A DNA stretch of 64,000 nt from Amphritea opalescens (GTDB taxonomy: Bacteria; Pseudomonadota; Gammaproteobacteria; Pseudomonadales; Balneatricaceae), in NCBI RefSeq assembly GCF_003957515.1, contig NZ_RQXW01000004.1, positions 248,001 through 312,000 on the forward strand, read 5' to 3'. Below the pieces are notes generated by a model. That model saw only the letters and a list, made by a program, of their open reading frames with translations. It was not told where the DNA came from and did not search any database. The position numbers and the translations under genes are program-made. Shown piece by piece: positions 46,850-56,513 of this stretch (within the stretch, counting starts at the first letter, position 1; each line of letters opens with the position of its first letter).

Positions 46850-49669
46850 TTAGATCCCTTCTGATTTTCTGATGGATATTAATACTTGCTTAGCTTGTCG
46901 GTATTCGGCCTTAATCTCTTTCAATAAGTCAGCGGCGCGTACAAGTTCGCCACGTCTGCCCATCTGCTCAAGTTCTTTACATAGTTCCGCTAGGGTCAAC
47001 GCACCCAAATTGCAACTACTTGATTTAAAACTATGGGCAGCCAATCTGAGCATATCAGCATCCTGTTCTACGACGGCCTGCTGTAAACATTTTAGGTCAT
47101 CAATTGATTTTTCGAGATACGCATCGATAATTTTGTGCAGAAAAGTACCGTCCGTATCCATCTCAATCAATTGGGAGATGATTTTCTTATCAATCGCGGT
47201 GCTATGAATAGACACCCGAGACTCATGGTGGTCAGGGGTCGCGCTGACAACGCTATCGACTACGTCATTTTGCGGCAACCAACGTTTAAGCATCTGCAGA
47301 ATCTGTCGTTTATTAAACGGCTTCGCTAAATAGTCATCCATACCGGCTTGCAAACAACGCTGCCGATCATCCGCGACTGCATTGGCGGTCAGGGCGATGA
47401 TTGGTAGGTGTTTAAGCCCTTCTTTCTGTTCTCGTGCCCGAATCTCTGCGGTCGCCTGATAACCATCCATTTCAGGCATCTGGCAATCCATCAACACTAA
47501 CTGATAATTCCCCTTACGAAGGCACGCCAGAGCCTCAACACCGTTAGCCGCAACATCAACGTTCACCCCTAAGCCTTTGAGCGCCTGACATGCATATGCT
47601 TGGTTCACCGGATGATCTTCCACTAATAAGATGTGCCCAGTCAGGCTCTCACCCTCGGCCAACGGCTTTATCTCCAGAAGGTTTGAGAGTGGCGCCGCAT
47701 CTGTTTTCCTGAGCCTCAGCGTAAACCAAAACGTTGACCCTTTATTCTGCTCGCTGCTGAAACCAATGGTCCCGCCCATCATCTCCACCAGCTGACGACA
47801 GATAGCTAACCCAAGCCCAGTACCACCAAAATGACGGGTTGTGGAGCTATCGGCCTGCGCAAAAGATTCAAAAATAACGCCCTGCTGCTCCGGTAAAATA
47901 CCCACGCCGGTATCCACCACCTGCAGCTGAAATTCAATCTCCTGCTCTGTATCATGCACCCGTTCAGCGGATACCCGAACAGCCCCCTGCGACGTAAACT
48001 TAATCGCGTTACCAATAAGGTTAGTTAATACCTGCCTTAATCGTAGACTATCCCCAAGCACCACTTGGTTGAAGTCTGAAGGTAAGTCACAGCTAAAAGC
48101 GAGCCCCTTCTGCTGGGCCTGCAACCCCAGAACAGAGGCGTGAGTCTGAATCAAAGCCGCTAAATTGAGCGGCTGATAGTCGAGTTCTAACTTACCGGCT
48201 TCAATTTTAGAAAAATCCAAAATATCATTAATAATATCCAGCAAGCCCTCGCCAGAATAACGGATCATCTCGACAAACCGCCGCTGCTCAGGGCTCAAGT
48301 CGGTTTCCAATACGAGGTCCGCCATGCCGAGGACACCGTTCATCGGTGTGCGAATTTCATGACTCATGGTCGCCAGAAACTCACTTTTTGCTTGGCTGGC
48401 ATCAATGGCCGACTGTTTCTCTTTTCGCACCTGCTGAATTGTGTTCCGGATTGCCTTTTCCATAAACAGAAAAGATTCCGCCAGCCGACCAATCTCATCG
48501 GATTTTCTCTCGGCCAAGCGCTTAACATGACAGCTCTGTTGCGCTGGCCGAATAAAATCTTGATCCGGCAATGATTTCGCGTACGCGGCAAGGGTATTGA
48601 GTGGCGAAGCCATACGGTAGATAAGAATAAAGGCTGCGCCGATACTGGCTAAAAAGATTAATCCAATAATAAGGCTTTGCTGGGCCACTACCGCCCGACC
48701 CGGCGCCGCAATTTCAGACACCGGCAGCACCACCGCAGAATACCAATCGAACGCTTTAAAGTAGTTAAAAAAGATCTGGACTTCGCGACCACCGGTGAAC
48801 TCCGGCGATGGACTAATCGCGCTTTCCCCGCGCTCATACGCAGCGATAATCTGCGCCCAAACACCGGTTTTATTCCATCCCAACACACTCGCATCTAGCG
48901 ATGCGGCAGAGGGCTCAATCAGTGTGTTTTGATCGCCATCAAATAAAATAGCAAAGCCGCTTTCGGCCACCTGAAGCTTATCGAATGTCAGCTGCAACGC
49001 ATCAACAATAAGATTCATATGCTGATGCCCTTCCTGCTCCACCTCGGCGAAATCAACAATCAATGCAACCGTCCAGCCCCAAGTCTCCAATGGCATAAAA
49101 TAGCCCATATAACGGTCATCGGCGGACTTCTCTGGCTTTTGCCAGAAGAAAATAGCGCTATCGCCTTCAGGGCTCAACCGATCAAATCGCATAGCACCAC
49201 TGAGTTCTCGACCTTTCAGGTCGCGCACCCCTTTAATAGAGAGATTGGACAGGTCTCTATCGGTAGCCCCCACAATCACCCCATCGGGGTTAAGTAAAAG
49301 AAGGTCTGCATTTTGCACCGACACTTCGAGTAACCACTGCCGAGCAAGATTTTTAGCCTCGGCTTCACTGATTAACCCCTGCGCTGCCGCAGCAGCATAA
49401 CCCTTTAGTGTTGACTGCCCCATGCGCGCCAATTGCTGCATATCCGCTTTGGTTTCATTAAGAATCGCCACTTTCTTACTGACCAACTGATTATAGCCCG
49501 CACGAATATTCAAATCGGCCAGTTGTAAAACGTTACGCGCAGACTTCTGCTCAACAACCAGCATAGCGTGACTCACCCCCCGTTGGGTGAAATACATCAC
49601 CCCGGCGGCGGTACACAACAATATCGCCATAATCAGAGCGATAATTTTAAATTTGAAACTGGACAACAT
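46850..49669 (-). CDS. Membrane hybrid histidine kinase with double-Cache sensor
   Basis: About 939 residues: TM1 about 8-28, an extracytoplasmic dCache-like sensor about 36-325 ([31 protein letters not shown]), TM2 about 330-352, HAMP, HisKA with His437 ([12 protein letters not shown]), HATPase ([23 protein letters not shown]), receiver ([21 protein letters not shown]) and a C-terminal HPt ([13 protein letters not shown]). The ATG at 49669 is preferred; a GTG nine bases earlier is possible. It lies between a binding-protein gene and a REC-GGDEF-EAL gene, all on one strand, forming a sensing module. Confidence 0.9.
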   Translation of the reverse strand: MLSSFKFKIIALIMAILLCTAAGVMYFTQRGVSHAMLVVEQKSARNVLQLADLNIRAGYNQLVSKKVAILNETKADMQQLARMGQSTLKGYAAAAAQGLISEAEAKNLARQWLLEVSVQNADLLLLNPDGVIVGATDRDLSNLSIKGVRDLKGRELSGAMRFDRLSPEGDSAIFFWQKPEKSADDRYMGYFMPLETWGWTVALIVDFAEVEQEGHQHMNLIVDALQLTFDKLQVAESGFAILFDGDQNTLIEPSAASLDASVLGWNKTGVWAQIIAAYERGESAISPSPEFTGGREVQIFFNYFKAFDWYSAVVLPVSEIAAPGRAVVAQQSLIIGLIFLASIGAAFILIYRMASPLNTLAAYAKSLPDQDFIRPAQQSCHVKRLAERKSDEIGRLAESFLFMEKAIRNTIQQVRKEKQSAIDASQAKSEFLATMSHEIRTPMNGVLGMADLVLETDLSPEQRRFVEMIRYSGEGLLDIINDILDFSKIEAGKLELDYQPLNLAALIQTHASVLGLQAQQKGLAFSCDLPSDFNQVVLGDSLRLRQVLTNLIGNAIKFTSQGAVRVSAERVHDTEQEIEFQLQVVDTGVGILPEQQGVIFESFAQADSSTTRHFGGTGLGLAICRQLVEMMGGTIGFSSEQNKGSTFWFTLRLRKTDAAPLSNLLEIKPLAEGESLTGHILLVEDHPVNQAYACQALKGLGVNVDVAANGVEALACLRKGNYQLVLMDCQMPEMDGYQATAEIRAREQKEGLKHLPIIALTANAVADDRQRCLQAGMDDYLAKPFNKRQILQMLKRWLPQNDVVDSVVSATPDHHESRVSIHSTAIDKKIISQLIEMDTDGTFLHKIIDAYLEKSIDDLKCLQQAVVEQDADMLRLAAHSFKSSSCNLGALTLAELCKELEQMGRRGELVRAADLLKEIKAEYRQAKQVLISIRKSEGI

Positions 49670-49862
49670 ACTCAGCACTCAAGGTTGTTTTACCTGCCAA
49701 TAAAACGGATAAAAGCCGCTGACAAACCAGCACCCGATAAATGCTCTGTTTGCGCAGCTATTTAAAAGCTTAAAGCCTATTCTCTTAACTCTTTTCTACT
49801 CCACCCTCATCTAATCTAGGTGCCCATCGCCCTAGCGGTTAACTAAAACGTCACAAGCGCTA

Positions 49863-51017
49863 TCATTGGCTAGGGATATCCCGATACACCTCATCGGCGG
49901 CACCTAGTAAAAGTAACGGCGGATTAAAGCCGACAATTTCTGCCGTTTTAAGGTTAACGGCCATACGGGGCGGCTCTTCAAAAAACTGCGTTAGTTGATT
50001 AGGCAACGCCCCGTTAAAAACCTTAGCAAAGGTTTGCGCATGAAACTCACCCACATAGCGGAATCCCGCTTGAGAGAGACTAAACAAGAAACCTTTTTTC
50101 ACCTCTTCCGATCCTGATTGAGAGAAAGTTGGCACACCGTGGTCATTGGCAATCTTCACCAAGGTGCCAATACTCTGTTCATTAACGCCGCCCTGAACCG
50201 TGACATATATCGCATCCACTTTAGGGGCTAACTGGCGAAAACACTTCTCAACACTCGCTTCCGCTAGTTTTATATCTGTCACGTCACTCAGGGTATGACA
50301 ACGAACAATATTAAATCCTCGTTCAACACTCAGCCTTTCGATCACATCCATCGCGGCATAGCTACGCCCGTTGGCTGAATCTTCATAGGCAACACCCAGA
50401 TTTTTAAAGTCGACGATATCGTGAAATACCCTCACTTGACGGTCGTAACGATTCGGATCAACGGTCGCGTGTATATGATCATAGCCCGAGTCCGAAATAC
50501 TTTTGATAATACCTGACGTTAAGGGATCACTCGTTGAGAGAATCATGGTTGGCGTATGATGTCGATTATTGGCTAACGCCTTACCCGCCCATGTCCCCAT
50601 CGCAATCATCAAATCTAAATCACCCTGATTAAGACGTTTAATCACCTTGTCCGTTACCGAATCTAAAACGTTCTTATTCCACTGCGCCGAGTAGTGCGCA
50701 TCCGGTACAAATTCGATGTATTCACTGTGCGCCTGCTCTAGCCACTGCCACAATTGAGCCGTCTGCTCACCCTGCTGCTCAGGAATATCTGTTTTCTCGA
50801 TCCAGCCGAGCTTCATCAAGCCCTTAACAGTCTCAATGAGTACTTTCTGATAGTCGGTATACTCACCACCCTCAAAATAGCCAATACGCCAGCGCTGTCC
50901 ATCATTTAACACTGGAGCCGTGGAAAAAACGCCCTTATCGGCAGGGACTCCCCCAAACGCGAGTGGAGCCAACATACAGATCCACATCACACACAGGCGC
51001 TTAATTAATCCCATCAC
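49863..51017 (-). CDS. ABC_sub_bind-family periplasmic binding protein (sensor partner)
   Basis: 384 residues with a signal peptide (1-22, LCVMWICMLAPLAFGG) and a periplasmic-binding fold of the COG2984/PF04392 ABC_sub_bind family (LMIAMGTWAGKALANN, ILSTSDPLTSGII, LGVAYEDSANGRS, IYVTVQGGVN). No permease or ATPase is nearby; instead a Cache hybrid kinase and a REC-GGDEF-EAL protein follow on the same strand. It therefore more likely feeds a signal to the kinase than to a transporter (inference). The ligand is unknown; tryptophan/tyrosine and other small compounds are known for this family. Confidence 0.8.
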   Translation of the reverse strand: MMGLIKRLCVMWICMLAPLAFGGVPADKGVFSTAPVLNDGQRWRIGYFEGGEYTDYQKVLIETVKGLMKLGWIEKTDIPEQQGEQTAQLWQWLEQAHSEYIEFVPDAHYSAQWNKNVLDSVTDKVIKRLNQGDLDLMIAMGTWAGKALANNRHHTPTMILSTSDPLTSGIIKSISDSGYDHIHATVDPNRYDRQVRVFHDIVDFKNLGVAYEDSANGRSYAAMDVIERLSVERGFNIVRCHTLSDVTDIKLAEASVEKCFRQLAPKVDAIYVTVQGGVNEQSIGTLVKIANDHGVPTFSQSGSEEVKKGFLFSLSQAGFRYVGEFHAQTFAKVFNGALPNQLTQFFEEPPRMAVNLKTAEIVGFNPPLLLLGAADEVYRDIPSQ

Positions 51018-51320
51018 TCACTCCTTTCACTACAGTAACAATACACTATTTTATACAAGCGTTTGAATTTTAATATGCTTCAATTTAGCTGTCTTAAAAC
51101 AACCTTATCTAACAGTAACGACTTTTGCGCTATCGTCAACGCCTCTCTGCTCTCAGATAATAGCGTTTGCGGCATAATATCGGCTACCGTTTCGACCAAT
51201 GAAGCACAGTGGGCATCTGACACAGTAAACCGAAGCTTAGAATAACAAGGTTTTAGTCAACAAGAAGGGACGAAAGAGGACGGTAGTTAATCCAGTTAAA
51301 CAACTATATGAACAAACAGC
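51018..51320. other. Gene-free gap
   Basis: 300 bp with the promoter of the binding-protein gene at its left end. I see no supported gene, RNA or terminator. Confidence 0.4.
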
Positions 51321-52808
51321 TTAGCGGGAAACGTTCTGTTGAATTCGGCGGGCAATCATATCCACCATGATATTCATCATCGCGGCGATCACAATGAGCA
51401 GCAGGGCAACATCGAAGCGGATCTCTTGAATCGCACTATCGACAAAAAAGCCGATGGTTTGAATACCTAAAATCCCCAAGATGGCCGTTTCTCGCATAAT
51501 AACTTCCCAGCGATACAGCATAAACGACAAAAACGCGGGGTAAGTACGCGGCAATAACTCATAACAGTAACGGTCAACCCGCCTTTCTGGTGCAGAAAGC
51601 CTCAGCTGAATCTCATTGCTATTGCGGCCAGTCAGATAGCCGATCAAAGCACCATTATGAATCGCCAGCGCGATCACCGCCGGTAGCATCGAAGGGCCTA
51701 GCAGTTGTAATAAAATATAGGCCAGCAGATATTCCGGTGTCGAACGGGCGATGACCAATAAAATGTGCCCAGGCATACGCCCGGCCGCGCTAAAGCAATG
51801 ACGACTAATGAGCGGAAACAGACATAACGCAAAGATACCGGTCACAGCCAATGCTATCTGTGACAATATCAGTGTATTCCAGATACCCGGCAATGCCTGT
51901 TCTAAGAGAATATTCGAGCTCCAGTCGGCAAATGACTGCCATGTCGGATCACTCCCGCGCAATGGCGAAGGGACAATATCCTGCGAGAAAAAGCGCCAAA
52001 CATTTCCCCAAATAATCGGCATCCCTTCTCCCATAAAAAAGGGCGACCCAATAATAAAGACAGGCAGCGTCCAGCGTCGTAGCCAGAGCTTTTTCGTGGC
52101 CACTAACAGATAAAACAGTATCAATAACGCCGCCACCTCGGGGTAATACCCCTGAGAAAACGATGATTCGAGATAGTAGCCCAACGTCGGTAAACCAACA
52201 AAACCTAAAATCGCACTGCTGCGAATACCGCATTCGAGACGATAGGAGGCATAACTCACCAAATGGGGCCAAGCCAACGGTAAGCGTGTGTAAAACAGAG
52301 CACTCAAATAACCACTACGGGCAGGCAGTGCATAGCCAGGCTGTTTAGGCACCTGATCAAGAATTTCCGCAAACATGCGGGCAAAGATGCCAGAATAAGG
52401 CACCGCTATCGCTAATAGTCCGGTTAATGGATGAAGACCAAAAAACTGTAAGAAGATGAGTGCCCAGAATAACTCATGCACTGAGCGCATCAGGGCACAG
52501 AACCCCCGCATCAGAGGGTGATGAAACGCCAACGCCAGCAAAAAGCCACAAACCACGGCCAATGCAACTCCCGCAAACGCGAACGCTAGCGTTGCCAATA
52601 GGGCTTCAATAACGAGAGTAGGCTCCATCAACTGAGGAGAGATAAAGCCTTGTAGTAAGCGTCCGAGGTCGGTCCAAGGATCGAGGCTGGACACCTCCAA
52701 GTCGGCAAAGGGCACACAGCATAAAGCGATCAGCAGAAACCAGAGCCCGGTGCGCACACCACGAGGCCAACGATAGGTCGGTATTGCCATCGCCTTAGTA
52801 AAACGCAT
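51321..52808 (-). CDS. Phosphonate-type ABC permease, two fused domains
   Basis: 495 residues, about twice the usual PhnE length, with two BPD_transp_1 domains. Each has the EAA-like coupling region followed by a RxE...AILG(F/I) motif: RLECGIRSSAILGFVGLPT in the first half and RWEVIMRETAILGILGIQT in the second. The fused permease would form the whole channel in a single chain. The ATG at 52808 overlaps the ATPase stop by 14 bases; ATG 52790 is an alternative. Last gene of the binding protein-ATPase-permease operon. Confidence 0.87.
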   Translation of the reverse strand: MRFTKAMAIPTYRWPRGVRTGLWFLLIALCCVPFADLEVSSLDPWTDLGRLLQGFISPQLMEPTLVIEALLATLAFAFAGVALAVVCGFLLALAFHHPLMRGFCALMRSVHELFWALIFLQFFGLHPLTGLLAIAVPYSGIFARMFAEILDQVPKQPGYALPARSGYLSALFYTRLPLAWPHLVSYASYRLECGIRSSAILGFVGLPTLGYYLESSFSQGYYPEVAALLILFYLLVATKKLWLRRWTLPVFIIGSPFFMGEGMPIIWGNVWRFFSQDIVPSPLRGSDPTWQSFADWSSNILLEQALPGIWNTLILSQIALAVTGIFALCLFPLISRHCFSAAGRMPGHILLVIARSTPEYLLAYILLQLLGPSMLPAVIALAIHNGALIGYLTGRNSNEIQLRLSAPERRVDRYCYELLPRTYPAFLSFMLYRWEVIMRETAILGILGIQTIGFFVDSAIQEIRFDVALLLIVIAAMMNIMVDMIARRIQQNVSR

Positions 52809-53445
52809 TCAGTGCACTAACAGAGAGTCGTGCGGCCGGTTCATCTAGTACCAAAGCGCCATCCTGGATCGCAATAATCCGTTGGCCATATCGCAAGGCC
52901 CGTTCAACATCATGCAATGTGATCACCGCGCTCGCAAAGTGCTCACTCAGTAATGACATAACCCGATCGGCTTCAGGCCCATCTAAGGCAGACACAGGTT
53001 CATCGGCTAATAGCACCGAAGCCCCCTGATACAGAGCGCGGGCCACCGCTACTCGCTGTTGCTGGCCGCCCGACAGATCCGCTACCGCCGAGAAACATTT
53101 ATCACTCAACCCTAGCCTTTCGAGCAGAGGCAGTATTTCAGCCACCCTTGCCTCAGCAGGCACCACGAGATTACGCAGATTATGAAACACACTATGACGA
53201 GATAAACGGCCCATATAGATGTTATGGAAAACACTCAAACGATCCACCAACCCTAACCCCTGAGGGATAAGGGCGCATTCATCTCGGTTTTCTGTATAGA
53301 TATGATTGAGTAGCGTTGATTTACCGCAGCCACTCTTACCTAACAGAATCAGGTGCTCCCCCGGCTGGATATCCAACCGGAAAGGTCCCAGAACGGTTTG
53401 TCCCCCGTACCCAAGGCCATCACTCTGTATCGTCAATGCTGACAT
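52795..53445 (-). CDS. Phosphonate/selenate-type ABC ATPase
   Basis: 216-residue ATPase: Walker A LGKSGCGKST, Q-loop LIPQGLGLVD, signature DLSGGQQQRVAVARAL, Walker B VLLADEPVSALD and switch His in VITLHDVERA. Similar to PhnC. It begins five bases after the binding-protein gene and overlaps the permease, indicating a tightly coupled operon. Short compared with PhnC (about 250), without internal deletions in the motifs. Confidence 0.9.
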   Translation of the reverse strand: MSALTIQSDGLGYGGQTVLGPFRLDIQPGEHLILLGKSGCGKSTLLNHIYTENRDECALIPQGLGLVDRLSVFHNIYMGRLSRHSVFHNLRNLVVPAEARVAEILPLLERLGLSDKCFSAVADLSGGQQQRVAVARALYQGASVLLADEPVSALDGPEADRVMSLLSEHFASAVITLHDVERALRYGQRIIAIQDGALVLDEPAARLSVSALNAFY

Positions 53446-53450
53446 GCGTC

Positions 53451-54308
53451 TTAATCCAGCAAGCCGACCGCTTTAGCCACCTTACGTACCGGCTCAAAAT
53501 CATCATTGGATGCCGGAATAAAGCCTGAACGAGGGAAGCTACGTAACAACTCGGGATCCGTCATTTTTAATAGCGCCTGTTGCACCCGATCAGAGAAACC
53601 CTCACCGTAAACCGCATCCATATCGCCACGTAATGTCCACTGGTAATCAGGATAAGTCGGTGTTTCCCAGATCACCTGCACTTTCGATGTATCGACATTA
53701 CCGTCCGCGACGGCCGCTTCCCACACTTTATAGTTCAGTGCACCTAACTGATAAGCACCGGATTCAACCAAGGCGATCGTACGCGAATGGTTACCACTGA
53801 ACCCTACTCGGCTAAACACATCGTTGGGGCTTTCACCAAACGTTTCACGTAGATAATACTCGGGCATCAGTCGGCCGGATGTCGACCCCTTTGAGCCAAA
53901 TGTAAAGGTCAGATCCCGTACCGACTCAGGCAGGCTATCGGCAGGCATGAGTCCGGTACTGCTATTGGCGATGAAGAATGATTTAAATTCAGGATCTTCA
54001 ATGCCCTGCGCCAAGGCGATAGAACCCGGCACCAGTTCCCGTGCCTTCACACCTGACAAACCACCAAACCAAGCCAGCTGTACCTGATTATTCCTAAACG
54101 CAGTAATCGTTGCGGCATAGGACTTAACCGGTACAAAGCGCACCTCGGTTTGCAGCTCTTCTTGCAGGTAATCGGCTATCTTCTGAAATCGTAATTTAAG
54201 CTGGGTTTCATCCTGATCAGGAATCGCCGTAAACACAAACACAGGAGCGGCATTAACAGCACCCGTCAGTAACATCAGTAATAATCCACGCACTAAGATC
54301 CTGAACAT
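53451..54308 (-). CDS. Putative selenate ABC transporter substrate-binding protein
   Basis: Periplasmic phosphonate-type binding protein, about 285 residues. The start at 54308 (MFRILVRGLLLMLLTGAVNA) is chosen for its signal peptide and GGAG five bases upstream; the frame extends 48 bases further. The mature part begins FVFTAIPDQDET and contains VPVKSYAATITAFRNNQVQL, AWFGGLSGV and TFGSKGSTSGRLMPEYYLRE, the pattern of the subfamily annotated as putative selenate binding protein. Substrate is inferred from that subfamily name; phosphonate or phosphite remain possible. No selD or selU gene is adjacent. Confidence 0.82.
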   Translation of the reverse strand: MFRILVRGLLLMLLTGAVNAAPVFVFTAIPDQDETQLKLRFQKIADYLQEELQTEVRFVPVKSYAATITAFRNNQVQLAWFGGLSGVKARELVPGSIALAQGIEDPEFKSFFIANSSTGLMPADSLPESVRDLTFTFGSKGSTSGRLMPEYYLRETFGESPNDVFSRVGFSGNHSRTIALVESGAYQLGALNYKVWEAAVADGNVDTSKVQVIWETPTYPDYQWTLRGDMDAVYGEGFSDRVQQALLKMTDPELLRSFPRSGFIPASNDDFEPVRKVAKAVGLLD

Positions 54309-54468
54309 TTTAACTCCAGAGCACACTATAAAATTAGGGTCGCCATTTTCGCACAATACCCCTTAAAAAAGCAGCGTGTTTAGTGTGATCCACTCAAATA
54401 ACCGCTAGAATTCGCAACAGAAGTGCGACGGCACTTCATCATTTGACTCTATTGTTGGCGAGATAACG

Positions 54469-55080
54469 ATGTCTTTCGAAAGTGCTATCACCTTTTTTAT
54501 CGCTATTTTTATCTTTGGTATCACCCCAGGTCCCGGCGTATTCGCTATTCTTGCAAAGGCAATGGTTGAGGGTAGCCGCCGCTGTTTTATGTTGGCGCTT
54601 GGCATGGTGCTCAGTGATATCCTCTATCTCACCCTTGCATGCCTCGGCTTAGCCACCATCGCGGAGCACTGGGGCGAACTATTTACCCTGATACGCTGGG
54701 CCGGCGCCGCCTACCTCATCTGGTTGGGTTTTAAGCTATTTACCGCTAAAACAGATACTCAGCCACCCACGCCTGCCGCCAAGCGTTCGTCAATGGAATT
54801 GATACAAGGCTTTCTCATTTCAGCTTCTAATCCAAAAGTGATCCTGTTCTATATCGCTTTCCTACCCACCTTTATGGATCTGAGCCGCCTTAATGGTAAT
54901 GATATCGTGCTGGCTGCGGGGTTAACCTTGATCGCCCTGATGATGGGTTTGATGCTCATTGCCACCCTCGCTCACTGGGCCAGCCAACGGTTACAATCCC
55001 CCAAAGCGATGCAGCGACTGAACCAATCCGCCGGTGGCATTATGATAGGGGCTGGTGTTTTTCTGGCCAGCCGCAGTTAA
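54469..55080 (+). CDS. LysE/RhtB-family amino-acid exporter
   Basis: 203-residue inner-membrane protein with about six hydrophobic segments. The family signature ITPGPGVFAILAKAMVEGSR stands at 20-40, then GMVLSDILYLTLACLG and, after a loop, QGFLISASNPKVILFYIAFL. Length and topology are normal. It exports an unidentified amino acid or related metabolite. It is divergent from the selenate-type operon and is followed by rlmG 51 bp downstream. Confidence 0.9.
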   Translation: MSFESAITFFIAIFIFGITPGPGVFAILAKAMVEGSRRCFMLALGMVLSDILYLTLACLGLATIAEHWGELFTLIRWAGAAYLIWLGFKLFTAKTDTQPPTPAAKRSSMELIQGFLISASNPKVILFYIAFLPTFMDLSRLNGNDIVLAAGLTLIALMMGLMLIATLAHWASQRLQSPKAMQRLNQSAGGIMIGAGVFLASRS

Positions 55081-55131
55081 TTCTTTATAATCAGCCGTCA
55101 ACACCCAGAATCATCAACAAACAGGATCACG

Positions 55132-56271
55132 ATGGAAACCCTCGCAGTCCCTCAAGGCACTTTTTCACTAGCTCGCTACCCTATTCGCCAACAGGAAACC
55201 CTACGAGCCTGGGATGCGGCAGATGAGTACCTGTTGAACTATCTGCACGATGAACAGCTGCTCACGTCATCCAGTAACATCCTGATATTAAACGATAGCT
55301 TCGGTGCACTGGCCTGTGCCCTCGCGGACTATCAGTCGTCATCCATCAGTGATTCATTTATTGCCTATCAAGGGATGCGCAATAATCTCAAACACAATAA
55401 ACAGAACCCCGATGCCGTTCCGTTCAGGCACTCGCTGATGGCCTATGGAAACCCCGACCAGCCCTATGACGTGGTGGTACTTAAAATCACCAAAAGCCTC
55501 GCTCAACTGGAAGACCAACTCCATCGAGTTAGACCTTTTATCGATGAAAACACAAAATTCATTGCCGCCGGCATGGTTAAAGCGATTCACAGCTCTACGC
55601 TGCAACTGTTTGAATCCCTTATCGGCGCCACCACGACCTCATTAGCCCGTAAAAAAGCACGGCTTATTTTCAGCACCCTAAATCCAACACTCTCGCGCCC
55701 AGAAAACAGCTATCCTAAGTCATACACACTAGAAAACACCCAGTATCAGATTCTTAACCATGCGAACGTTTTCTCTCGCGAGCGATTAGATATCGGTACC
55801 CGCTTCTTCATAGAAAACCTCCCCGCTGATGAACGCTATCAACAGATTGTCGATCTAGGGTGCGGCAATGGTATTGTCGGGCTGATGGCCGCCGCCGCAA
55901 ACCCTATCGCCACCATTAGCTTTGTTGATGAATCTTATATGGCTGTCGCGTCAGCAGAACATAATTTCGCGAATGCATTCCCCGAACGTCAAGCTGAGTA
56001 CTCAGTGACCGATTGCTTAAGCAATATGCCTTCTGACCGCTACGACCTAATTCTTAATAACCCTCCTTTTCATCAGCAAAATGCGATCGGTGACTTTATC
56101 GCTTGGCAGATGTTCAACGACGCCAAAGCCGCATTAAAAAAAGGGGGCGAATTATGGGTCATCGGCAACCGCCACCTTAATTATCACCTTAAACTGAAAA
56201 AACTCTTTGGTCATTGCGTCACTGTCGCAAGTAATAAAAAATTCGTCATCCTCAAAGCGATAAAAAAATAA
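55132..56271 (+). CDS. rlmG: 23S rRNA (guanine-N2)-methyltransferase RlmG
   Basis: 379-residue SAM-dependent methyltransferase that modifies G1835 of 23S rRNA. Two tandem methyltransferase-like domains, as in RsmC/RlmG: an N-terminal degenerate copy (LPQGTFSLARYP, NILILNDSFGALACALADY) and a C-terminal catalytic copy with IVDLGCGNGIVGLMAAAANP (SAM site) and the NNPPFHQQ motif IV (N-P-P-F) typical of N2-guanine enzymes. CAGGATCACG precedes the ATG. Confidence 0.92.
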   Translation: METLAVPQGTFSLARYPIRQQETLRAWDAADEYLLNYLHDEQLLTSSSNILILNDSFGALACALADYQSSSISDSFIAYQGMRNNLKHNKQNPDAVPFRHSLMAYGNPDQPYDVVVLKITKSLAQLEDQLHRVRPFIDENTKFIAAGMVKAIHSSTLQLFESLIGATTTSLARKKARLIFSTLNPTLSRPENSYPKSYTLENTQYQILNHANVFSRERLDIGTRFFIENLPADERYQQIVDLGCGNGIVGLMAAAANPIATISFVDESYMAVASAEHNFANAFPERQAEYSVTDCLSNMPSDRYDLILNNPPFHQQNAIGDFIAWQMFNDAKAALKKGGELWVIGNRHLNYHLKLKKLFGHCVTVASNKKFVILKAIKK

Positions 56272-56396
56272 TCATTCCGTCTTAATCCGAATCGACCCAG
56301 ATGACGATATCCGGTATATTTACTGGCTTTGTACCTATTAATTCAGTCCCGCCAGTGACTTATCAGGAATAGATAAACAGAAAGCAGGCGCGGAAA

Positions 56397-56483
56397 ATGC
56401 AATGGATCGTCGAACATAACGGTTTTATTATCGAAGCTGTATTAATGGGTGTTGTTATTATTTGGGTTGGTACACGGATTTAA
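56397..56483 (+). CDS. Possible 28-residue single-helix membrane peptide
   Basis: ATG at 56397 to TAA at 56483 encodes MQWIVEHNGFIIEAVLMGVV followed by IIWVGTRI: a short polar start, one continuous hydrophobic helix and a basic end. It ends 30 bp before the TonB-receptor start and could be a leader or small membrane regulator. The ribosome-binding site is weak (CGCGGAAA), so it may also be chance. Confidence 0.35.
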   Translation: MQWIVEHNGFIIEAVLMGVVIIWVGTRI

Positions 56484-56513
56484 TCAAACCTAAAAACGGG
56501 TACCGCTACGACC

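Noticed and set aside
51063-51245. 60-codon plus-strand frame between the binding-protein gene and the double permease
   Set aside because: No ribosome-binding site, low-complexity Ser/Asn-rich translation; probably promoter DNA.
56272-56396. Possible cobalamin riboswitch upstream of the TonB receptor
   Set aside because: Only a GCCAGTGAC string is present; the B12 box and the other conserved elements are missing.
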